From Spirochaeta_B sp964398645 (GTDB lineage Bacteria; Spirochaetota; Spirochaetia; DSM-27196; DSM-8902): a DNA stretch of 5,642 nt. Shown here one piece after another: positions 1-5,642 of this stretch (the first letter of the stretch is position 1; every line of letters starts with the position of its first letter). The translations under genes were made by a program, and so were the position numbers. A model generated the notes under the pieces. That model was not told the DNA's origin. It was given only the letters and a program-made list of their open reading frames with translations, and made no database searches. The stretch lies in contig CAYNNU010000145.1 of the NCBI GenBank assembly GCA_964398645.1, positions 1 to 5,642 on the forward strand, written 5' to 3'.

Positions 1-55
1 GCTGCATGCCCTAAATGATATGGATGAGGAGTTGTCGGCAATGCTTGCTCGCTAG
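1..55 (+). CDS. C-terminal end of an unidentified upstream gene (partial)
   Basis: Only one forward frame stays open from the left edge. It reads LHALNDMDEELSAMLAR and then stops at TAG (53-55); the other two forward frames hit stops within the first 20 bases. The tail is acidic and looks helical, which suits the end of a soluble protein, but 17 residues are too few to assign a family. It lies on the same strand as everything downstream, with 73 bases before the next start and no terminator hairpin between, so it could belong to the same operon. It could also be a chance open frame. Confidence 0.5.
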   Translation, partial: LHALNDMDEELSAMLAR

Positions 56-92
56 CTGCAAAATCGAGGCACAATAATCATGTGCTTCTGGT

Positions 93-119
93 TAAGCCTG
101 GTGGAAGTCATGCCGATAT
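93..119 (+). promoter_or_regulatory. Possible sigma-28 (FliA-type) flagellar promoter
   Basis: GCCGATAT at 112-119 matches seven of eight bases of the sigma-28 -10 consensus GCCGATAA. Exactly 11 bases upstream, at 93-100, is TAAGCCTG, which keeps the TAA core of the -35 consensus TAAAGTTT but little else. It is the only copy of the -10 core in the window that is both intergenic and correctly spaced from a TAA; other copies of GCCGAT lie inside genes and lack it. A start about seven bases past the -10 would fall near base 126, only a few bases before the ATG at 129. The site fits the flagellar genes downstream, but the weak -35 keeps this tentative. Confidence 0.35.
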
Positions 120-128
120 TGGTAGCAG

Positions 129-2453
129 ATGAATATGAAACGTTCGGCGCTTACTATCTGTGTTCTTTCTGTTGCTTTGCTGGCCGGAGTATCTCTTGCC
201 CCGGTTTTTGGCGAAGTAGTTTTTTCCGATTTACAGACTTCCCGTCAGGGAACGGCCGTTTTTACCGCTACGGTAACTGCGCCCGCGTATGGTGAGTACA
301 GAACCGCCTTTGCTGCTGATTTGGATACCAAAGAATTGCGCCAGCTCACTGTTTTTCCAGAGAGTGTCTCTCTTGTACAGGAAAGCGGCGATGTTCGCAT
401 TCAAAACCGTTTCGGCCTGTTTCGTCTGAATCCTACCGATGGTATTGTCCGTGCGGAGCTGGATTTTCCCGCTTTTACCTCCGGGGATGAAATCCGAAAC
501 GGTAAGGTTCGACCTGTATTGTCTTCACCAGATGGGGATTTTCTTGTTTACCTTGAGCCTGTCAGTGCGGCTTACGGCAAGCTGATGCTCTATTCTTTTT
601 CCGATGGTACCGATACAGTTATTTCAGAAGATGTTGAATTGACCTTCGATTTGCCACCGGCACGCTGGTCCCCGGACGGAAGCCTTTTGGTGTATTGCGT
701 ACAAAATAGGCTGTATTATTATTCGATGCAGCAGCACAATGCAGGTCGGGTACATGACCAAGAGATTCGTTTAATTGGAAACGGTACTATTGCAAATATT
801 TCTTGGGAGTCCCAGGGGGATTTGTATTATGTAATCGGTTCACTGGTATATCGTATTCGGCCAAATGAGTTTTTTACCCGAACAATGTACCGGGATGTTA
901 TGCGTATCGGCGAGATTGTCGGGAAGCTACCGTTTTCCTTCGACCCAAACTTTGATGGCTTTACCGTGTCTCCAAATGGCGGACGGCTGTTATTTACCAA
1001 GAGCCAGCGCAACATCTTTTTGCTGTTTTTGCAGGAAGATGACTACAATAGCACGGGTCAGGTGGTTTCGCTTCCATATTTGTATCTACCTCGGAATACG
1101 CGGATTGGGAAAATTCTCTGGTCTCAGGATGATATAGCTACAATTATCACCGAAGCTCTGTCGGATGGAGATATGCATCATCAGCTATTCCGATTAGATA
1201 TGCGCGGAAGCCAGGAAAACCTTCGCTTTGTTCGATTGGAGCAGACGGTGCGCGATGTGGCTTTGGGACCCTTGCACGAAAATGTCTTGCTCGTAACAGA
1301 CAGCGGGGTGGAAATTCGCCGCTATTCTGATTGGCGTTTACAGCGGGAGTTTACACATGAAAATCCCCTGCATGCTCTTTGGATCAACAATCATAATGTA
1401 TTGATAGCAGGAGCAAAACGTATCGAGATTGCTAATTTGGCCAGCGGTGCAATAACCCTGGCGGGCTTTTCCCAACCTGATAGCATCGGCATCGATAGTG
1501 AATCCGAAATGCCTGCGGTTATTTCCGGAGAGCATTGCCGCGTATACGACTGGAATGTTGATCAGTGGGATGACGTGCAAGATGTAAGCCTGCTTGAGCC
1601 GGAAACGGTAACTGAAACCCATCGAATTTACCTCGAATCCTTGCCGAGCAGTAATGGATATGCGAATCAGGTTATGGTGCGGAATGTCCGTGATGTTGGT
1701 ACTCAGCCGCTTTTTGCCCGACCGGGCAGGGAATATGAAGCCTTCCCCGCAGCCGATGACCCCTTTGATGGGGAGGTTTTTGCCCATGGCTCCCGTATCC
1801 GCCGTCGTGAAGTATCGCTTGTTTTTAATGCAATCGACAGCGTTGAAGGGCTTACCGAAATCATGTCGGTTTTGCGGGACTACAATATCAAGGCGACATT
1901 TTTTGTTAATGGGGAGTTTATCGCTCGCCATCCAGAAGCAGTGGTTGCAATTGCGGAATCGGGACATGAAGTTGGCAACATGTTTCACAGTTATTTCGAC
2001 ATGACCGACTCGCGTTTTCGAATAACTAAGGATTTTATTCAGCAGGGGCTGGCCAGAAATGAGGATGATTATTATTATGCTACGGGCAGAGAGATGTCCC
2101 TGCTGTGGCATGCGCCCTACTATTATGTTGGGTCGTCCATTCTACAGGCTGCCGCCGAGATGAATTATACCTATGTCGGTAGGGATGTCGATTCATTGGA
2201 CTGGGTACCGCGGTACTCAGGCGATACTGTTTCGACTTTGTATCAGGGAAGTTCTGATTTGATCGAGCGGATTGTAGATCAAAAGAAACCGGGCTCCATA
2301 ATTGCGATGCGAATTGGGACCCCGGGGGACGAATTGCCCTTTACAGGTAGAGAGGACTATTTGTTTCACCGCTTGGATGTGCTGGTGAATGCATTGGTTG
2401 AGAGAGGCTACAGTTTTGTGCCGGTTTCAGTTTTACGGGACCGGGTTCAATGA
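129..2453 (+). CDS. Secreted beta-propeller / degenerate NodB-type polysaccharide deacetylase-like protein
   Basis: A 774-residue exported protein. Residues 1-28 form a signal peptide: M-N-M-K-R, then a hydrophobic core at about 7-24, with likely cleavage after A24 or G28. Residues ~40-530 look like a beta-propeller of the TolB/PD40 kind, with repeat signatures SSPDG (132-136), WSPDG (180-184) and VSPNG (280-284) before strand-like LVY or LLF segments. Residues ~561-770 follow the NodB (CE4) fold: the helix and strand ending KATFFVNGEF (588-597), GHEVGN (612-617), DSLDW (688-692) and a GY-F-PVSVL ending. The family removes N- or O-acetyl groups from peptidoglycan, chitin-like or other glycans using a metal held by Asp-His-His. 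Here those residues are replaced (N567, A568, M618, Y622, H661, R728), so catalysis is doubtful and a glycan- or wall-binding role is my inference. ATG 129 is the first start after an in-frame TAG at 123-125; ATG 135 is possible. Neither has a clear Shine-Dalgarno. The gene ends in tandem stops TGA TAG, 21 bases before fliS. Confidence 0.8.
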   Translation: MNMKRSALTICVLSVALLAGVSLAPVFGEVVFSDLQTSRQGTAVFTATVTAPAYGEYRTAFAADLDTKELRQLTVFPESVSLVQESGDVRIQNRFGLFRLNPTDGIVRAELDFPAFTSGDEIRNGKVRPVLSSPDGDFLVYLEPVSAAYGKLMLYSFSDGTDTVISEDVELTFDLPPARWSPDGSLLVYCVQNRLYYYSMQQHNAGRVHDQEIRLIGNGTIANISWESQGDLYYVIGSLVYRIRPNEFFTRTMYRDVMRIGEIVGKLPFSFDPNFDGFTVSPNGGRLLFTKSQRNIFLLFLQEDDYNSTGQVVSLPYLYLPRNTRIGKILWSQDDIATIITEALSDGDMHHQLFRLDMRGSQENLRFVRLEQTVRDVALGPLHENVLLVTDSGVEIRRYSDWRLQREFTHENPLHALWINNHNVLIAGAKRIEIANLASGAITLAGFSQPDSIGIDSESEMPAVISGEHCRVYDWNVDQWDDVQDVSLLEPETVTETHRIYLESLPSSNGYANQVMVRNVRDVGTQPLFARPGREYEAFPAADDPFDGEVFAHGSRIRRREVSLVFNAIDSVEGLTEIMSVLRDYNIKATFFVNGEFIARHPEAVVAIAESGHEVGNMFHSYFDMTDSRFRITKDFIQQGLARNEDDYYYATGREMSLLWHAPYYYVGSSILQAAAEMNYTYVGRDVDSLDWVPRYSGDTVSTLYQGSSDLIERIVDQKKPGSIIAMRIGTPGDELPFTGREDYLFHRLDVLVNALVERGYSFVPVSVLRDRVQ

Positions 2454-2463
2454 TAGAGTGAAT

Positions 2464-2468
2464 GGAGG
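2464..2468 (+). promoter_or_regulatory. Ribosome binding site of fliS
   Basis: GGAGG lies six bases before the ATG at 2475, a near-ideal Shine-Dalgarno and the strongest one in the window. It fixes the fliS start. An ATG overlapping it at 2462 is out of frame with fliS. Confidence 0.8.
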
Positions 2469-2474
2469 CCGAGG

Positions 2475-2900
2475 ATGGGATATTCCCGAAATGCGTTGAA
2501 TGCGTACAAGGAAACCAGAATACGAACAGCTGGTAAGGGTCAGTTGGTTGTGATGCTGTATGATGAAAGCATCAGACAGATTGATATTGCCGTTGATGTT
2601 ATGCAGGAAGGTGGATTGCACTACGATAAAGTGAATGCTGCGCTCACCAAGGCCAAGGATTGCATCACGGAGCTGATGGTATCGGTTGATTTTGAACAGG
2701 GCGGTGAAATCGCGAAGAATCTGTTCAGTCTCTATTCGTATTTCAGTCAGCAGATACTTGAAGCAAATATTAAAAAAGATGTGAAATTACTGAATCCTAT
2801 TCGTAGCCATTTGGAGACCCTTCGCGACGCCTGGTCTGAAGCTGCTCGGAAAACCCAGGGTGGAGAAGCAGGCGCTTCCGGCGTAAACATAGCAGGTTAG
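2475..2900 (+). CDS. fliS: Flagellar secretion chaperone FliS
   Basis: A 141-residue cytoplasmic chaperone. FliS wraps the C-terminal end of newly made flagellin, stops it polymerising in the cytoplasm, and helps deliver it to the FlhA export gate. The family pattern is clear: AYKETRIRTA (10-19), the conserved LVVMLYDESIR helix (24-34), a second helix with ITELMVSVDFEQGGEIAKNL (64-83), LYSYFSQQILEAN (86-98), and the closing LETLRDAW helix (113-120). Length is slightly above the usual 125-135 residues because of a Gly/Ala-rich tail after ~125 that ends VNIAG. The start is set by GGAGG six bases upstream. It sits 21 bases after the propeller/deacetylase gene and four bases before the next gene, so translation with the latter is probably coupled. 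The phrasing resembles spirochaete FliS (from memory). Very sure of family. Confidence 0.95.
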   Translation: MGYSRNALNAYKETRIRTAGKGQLVVMLYDESIRQIDIAVDVMQEGGLHYDKVNAALTKAKDCITELMVSVDFEQGGEIAKNLFSLYSYFSQQILEANIKKDVKLLNPIRSHLETLRDAWSEAARKTQGGEAGASGVNIAG

Positions 2901-2904
2901 CAAG

Positions 2905-3396
2905 ATGCCTGCTGTACCTGCTCAGGTTTCCCTGGATATGATTGCCAAAAATAAACAGAAAAACGCCGCTCAGCAGCGTGTAATACATTTGCTGGACAGG
3001 CGTTGCAGTGTACTCGAACGTTTGCTGCATATTCGTCAGGCGCAGTTGGAAACAGTTGATAATGCCCGCCTCTTTGCCGCACAGGCAGAGCGGGAGACTG
3101 AGCTTGTCGATGAACTGGCCTCTTTAGACAGAGTTCTCAAATCCTTTCAAAACCGCCTGCGTGAGCTTTCTGAGGATACGGGAGTTGCGCCCGGGGCCAA
3201 AGAAATTGCCCGCCTACTGGCTCGTAACAAGGAATTAGCAGACATTATTTTGGTTTCGTCGGCCCCTGTGCAGCAGGCGGCACGCAACCGCATGGGCGAG
3301 ATTGCCCGCCGAATGCAGCATAAGCGGGTTTTGCGCCGCCCGCGCACCTCAAACGCCCCAGCAGTTTCGGCTGGAATGGTGGATATTTCCGGCTGA
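2905..3396 (+). CDS. Putative FlgN/FliT-type flagellar coiled-coil protein
   Basis: A 163-residue, mostly helical, charged protein with no signal peptide or membrane segment. Residues ~17-90 contain long stretches with leucine, valine or isoleucine at heptad-like spacing (for example L29-L30, L37, L40-L41, L48, L67, L71, L74, L78, L85, L88) and many Glu, Arg and Gln, as in a coiled coil. A break at G93-P96-G97 is followed by a second helix (~98-117), then a basic arm rich in Arg (127-147), then a Pro/Ala/Ser tail ending VDISG. FlgN and FliT, which chaperone the hook-filament junction proteins and the cap protein, are helical hairpins of this size, and FliT commonly lies next to FliS. Family membership is inferred from size, helicity and place; I see no decisive motif. 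ATG 2905 has AGG eight bases upstream inside the end of fliS. ATG 2938 is a possible later start. Confidence 0.5.
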   Translation: MPAVPAQVSLDMIAKNKQKNAAQQRVIHLLDRRCSVLERLLHIRQAQLETVDNARLFAAQAERETELVDELASLDRVLKSFQNRLRELSEDTGVAPGAKEIARLLARNKELADIILVSSAPVQQAARNRMGEIARRMQHKRVLRRPRTSNAPAVSAGMVDISG

Positions 3397-3414
3397 TTAG
3401 GCCATTATAGAAAC

Positions 3415-5642
3415 ATGAATCGAAACTCTCTGTTTTTGCTGGATGGCTACAGCATTATTTATCGATCGTATTTTGCAATGATACGAAACCCTTTGCGGAA
3501 TTCCCGTGGTGAAAATACCTCAGCAGTTTTCGGCTTTATGCGAACTATTTTGCAATTATTTCAGCGTTACCGCCCCGGTTATTTTGCGGTTACCCTGGAT
3601 TCAGTTGGGCCTACCTTCCGACATACACAGTACCCTCCGTATAAGCAAAATCGCGATAAAACGCCGGATGAATTGACTCGCCAAATTCCGATTATTGAAA
3701 GCCTGATGGACGCCTTGGCAATTCCACAGGTTCGGGCGGAAGGCTATGAAGCGGATGATGTAATGGCCAGCTACGCTGAGTTGGCGCGCCAGCGAGGAAT
3801 GGACTGCTATGTTATTTCGGGTGATAAAGATCTTTTGCAGCTGGTCGGCGGGTCGGTGCGGATCCTAAAACCTGAAAAGGGCGATTTGCACCTGATGGAT
3901 GCTTCGGCAGTAGAGGAGACTTGGGGGGTTCAGGCTGATCAGATACTGGATTATCTGTCACTGGTTGGTGACAGCGCCGATAATGTGCCCGGGGTAAAGG
4001 GAATTGGCCCGAAATCCGCTACAAACCTGTTGCAAAGCTTTGGCAGTCTGGATGCCTTGTATGCGGATCTTGCGGCGGTTTCGTCGGCATCTTGGCAAAA
4101 AAAATTGACTGAAGGGCGTGAGTCAGCATTTTTGAGCCGGGATTTAATCAGGCTGGTACGCGATGTTCCCCTGCCGCTTTCGATAGAAGATTTGCAAATT
4201 GGAGAGATGCCGATTGATGCGGGGGCCGATATTTTGCGCGAGGAAGGGATTGTTTCCTTGATTGCGGAGTTGCCGGCTTTATCTGCTGAGGGTGGCGCCG
4301 CTGCTCCGCCAAGTGCTGCCTCTTCGCAGTCTGGCCGGCAGGACGCTTCGCGGCTCAGCGAGGCAAGCACACCAGCCCCCTTTGGAGAGCCGGAATACAC
4401 GCTCGTGGACAGCCTGGAAGAACTTCGCAACTGGTTCGATCAAATGCGGCAGGCAGGCCGCTGTGCCTTTGATTCCGAAACAAGCTCGCTCGATACCAGC
4501 GAGGCGGAATTGGTTGGTTTTTCTCTGTGTAGTCAGGCGGGCAAGGCTTGTTATTGTGCGTTGCGTGGTCCCGAAGGAGATGTGCCGGCAAAGGCGGAAA
4601 TGCTAGCTGAACTCAAGGCTTTTCTGGAGGATGAATCGGTAGAGCTTGTTTTGCAGAATGCAAAGTATGATTATCTGGTAATGGCACATGCCGGTATACA
4701 AATGAAAAATATCGTATTCGATACGATGATTGCTGCCTGGATTCTGGATTCCGGCGCCGGCGGTTATGGCATGGATCTTCTTTCCCGCCGCTTTTTACAG
4801 CATGAGTGTATTTCCTATAAAGAGTTGGTTCCCAAGGGGCAAACATTCGATCAGATTTCACTGGATCAGGCGTGCACCTATGCCGCCGAAGATGCCGATG
4901 TGTGCTGGCGTTTGTATGAATTTTTTGCCCCTCAGCTCACAGAGCGGAAGCTTGACTCGGTCTTTTACGATCTTGAGATGCCGCTGATTCCGGTTCTGGC
5001 TGCAATGGAAATGGAAGGGATTGGAATCAATATTGATTATCTTGAACGCTATGGGCAGGAACTGGAAGTACAGTTGGAAAGATTGACGGGAGAATTATAC
5101 GAGCTTGCCGGCTATGAGTTTAATATCAACAGTACCAAACAGCTGCAAACCCTTTTGTTTGAAGAGCGGGGCTTGCAGGGCAGAAAAAAAACAAAAACCG
5201 GCTATTCGACCGATGTATCTGTTTTGCAGGAATTAGCCGCCGAAGATCCCGTTCCGCAACGGATATTGCAGTATCGCCGGCTGGCAAAGTTGAAATCAAC
5301 CTATGTTGATAGCCTGCCGCGGATGGTGAATCCGAAAACCGGCAGAATACACACCAGTTTCCAGCAGACCGGAACTGCAACCGGGCGGTTATCGAGTAAA
5401 GACCCGAATCTGCAAAACATTCCCATTCGCGATGATGAGGGGCGGCGGATTCGGGAGGCCTTTGTGCCCAAAAGTGGAAATTGTTTTGTGAGTGCGGATT
5501 ACAGTCAGATTGAGCTGGTAGTCTTGGCTCACCTGAGTGATGATCCGGGCCTGCGTCGGGCATTCTTGCAGGAAGAAGATGTCCACCGAACTACTGGAGG
5601 CCTGGTGTTCGGGCTTGAGCCTGAGCAGGTGAGTGACGAGCA
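3415..5642 (+). CDS. polA: DNA polymerase I (3' end cut by the window)
   Basis: The first 742 codons of an enzyme usually about 900-950 residues long. It removes RNA primers and fills gaps in replication and excision repair. The 5'-nuclease domain (1-~285) keeps its acidic metal ligands: D10, D62, E112-A-D-D115, GDKD (136-139) and GDSADN (185-190), plus the helix-hairpin-helix GVKGIGPK (193-200). An Ala/Ser/Pro-rich linker spans ~290-326. The 3'-5' proofreading domain is intact: D353-S-E355, D419 in NAKYD, and Y489 and D493 in YAAEDAD. The polymerase domain shows KLKSTYVDSLP, TATGRLSS (R658), DPNLQNIP and motif A DYSQIEL with D695 and E700. The usual Arg after motif A is V702. The O-helix and motif C lie beyond the edge. 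ATG 3415 follows an in-frame stop (TGA 3394-3396, which also ends the previous gene) by 18 bases. It has only a distant AGG at 3399-3401, so initiation may be weak or coupled. No separate promoter is evident. Confidence 0.96.
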   Translation, partial: MNRNSLFLLDGYSIIYRSYFAMIRNPLRNSRGENTSAVFGFMRTILQLFQRYRPGYFAVTLDSVGPTFRHTQYPPYKQNRDKTPDELTRQIPIIESLMDALAIPQVRAEGYEADDVMASYAELARQRGMDCYVISGDKDLLQLVGGSVRILKPEKGDLHLMDASAVEETWGVQADQILDYLSLVGDSADNVPGVKGIGPKSATNLLQSFGSLDALYADLAAVSSASWQKKLTEGRESAFLSRDLIRLVRDVPLPLSIEDLQIGEMPIDAGADILREEGIVSLIAELPALSAEGGAAAPPSAASSQSGRQDASRLSEASTPAPFGEPEYTLVDSLEELRNWFDQMRQAGRCAFDSETSSLDTSEAELVGFSLCSQAGKACYCALRGPEGDVPAKAEMLAELKAFLEDESVELVLQNAKYDYLVMAHAGIQMKNIVFDTMIAAWILDSGAGGYGMDLLSRRFLQHECISYKELVPKGQTFDQISLDQACTYAAEDADVCWRLYEFFAPQLTERKLDSVFYDLEMPLIPVLAAMEMEGIGINIDYLERYGQELEVQLERLTGELYELAGYEFNINSTKQLQTLLFEERGLQGRKKTKTGYSTDVSVLQELAAEDPVPQRILQYRRLAKLKSTYVDSLPRMVNPKTGRIHTSFQQTGTATGRLSSKDPNLQNIPIRDDEGRRIREAFVPKSGNCFVSADYSQIELVVLAHLSDDPGLRRAFLQEEDVHRTTGGLVFGLEPEQVSDE
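4313..4370. repeat. Imperfect inverted repeat inside the polA linker
   Basis: GTGCTGCCTC (4313-4322) pairs with GAGGCAAGCAC (4360-4370), giving ten base pairs with one bulged base around a 37-base loop. It falls in the stretch encoding the low-complexity linker between the two exonuclease domains. It may be chance in an Ala/Ser-rich coding stretch, since pairing stops abruptly on both sides. Confidence 0.25.

Noticed and set aside
56..128. A terminator or sigma-70 promoter in the gap before the large gene
   Set aside because: No stem followed by a T run is present, and the best -10-like AATAAT (73-78) has no -35 partner at suitable spacing.
159..161. Cys11 of the large exported protein as a lipoprotein attachment site
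   Set aside because: Cys11 sits inside the hydrophobic core, too close to the start, and the preceding residues L-T-I do not form a convincing lipobox. Ordinary signal peptidase cleavage after A24 or G28 fits better.
80..295. A 71-codon forward frame overlapping the start of the large gene
   Set aside because: It overlaps the signal-peptide coding region in another frame, and its Cys/Phe/Ser/Arg-rich translation resembles no family; it is a shadow.
1338..2111. A 257-codon open frame on the minus strand inside the propeller/deacetylase gene
   Set aside because: Its codons lie exactly opposite the sense codons, so it stays open only because the real gene avoids TTA, CTA and TCA over this stretch. 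The translation has no recognisable domain, and the sense protein is clearly real.
3976..3983. A perfect GCCGATAA sigma-28 -10 match inside polA
   Set aside because: It encodes the conserved Ser-Ala-Asp-Asn metal site, and the bases at the proper -35 distance (3957-3964) do not contain TAA.
4225..4232. Another GCCGATAT inside polA
   Set aside because: It is coding sequence with no -35-like element at the right spacing. It shows that the -10 core alone is not rare here.
3951..4430. A 159-codon minus-strand frame within polA
   Set aside because: The opposite strand encodes unmistakable PolA nuclease motifs, and the minus translation is low-complexity Ser/Arg/Ala without a domain.
5126..5563. 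A 145-codon minus-strand frame within polA
   Set aside because: It lies across the conserved polymerase region read on the plus strand, and its translation is not protein-like.

Overview
The window holds five same-strand (+) genes: the last codons of an unidentified gene, a secreted propeller/deacetylase-like protein, the flagellar chaperone gene fliS, a small coiled-coil protein that is probably flagellar (FlgN- or FliT-type), and the first 742 codons of polA, which runs off the right edge. Base composition looks close to even by eye. The wording of the FliS and PolA proteins resembles spirochaete homologues (inference from memory of those families, not from a search). A motile bacterium is well supported; Spirochaetota is my best guess.

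Layout: 1-55 is the C-terminal tail of an upstream gene. 56-128 is a short gap with no visible terminator but with a plausible flagellar sigma-28 promoter. 129-2453 encodes a 774-residue exported protein with TolB/PD40-like beta-propeller repeats followed by a NodB-type (CE4) fold. 2475-2900 is fliS, preceded by a good ribosome binding site. 2905-3396 is the coiled-coil protein. 3415-5642 is partial polA. Spacings between the complete genes are 21, 4 and 18 bases, and no terminator hairpin is visible between them, so the last four genes look like one transcription unit.

How they work together: FliS holds flagellin in the cytoplasm before export, and the next gene is placed and shaped like a second export chaperone or partner. 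The first large gene would act outside the cytoplasmic membrane. Its deacetylase-like domain keeps the family's scaffold but has lost every catalytic and metal-binding residue I can align, so it is probably a binding protein rather than an enzyme. PolA is a housekeeping repair and replication polymerase that appears to ride at the end of the flagellar cluster. All three of its activities look intact as far as the window shows, with one odd substitution in polymerase motif A.

The points most worth a second look are the pseudo-deacetylase fused to a propeller beside flagellar genes, the sigma-28-like promoter that would give an almost leaderless message, the matching five-residue C-terminal tails of FliS and its neighbour, and the Arg-to-Val change in PolA motif A. 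I do not see a wholly new multi-gene system here.
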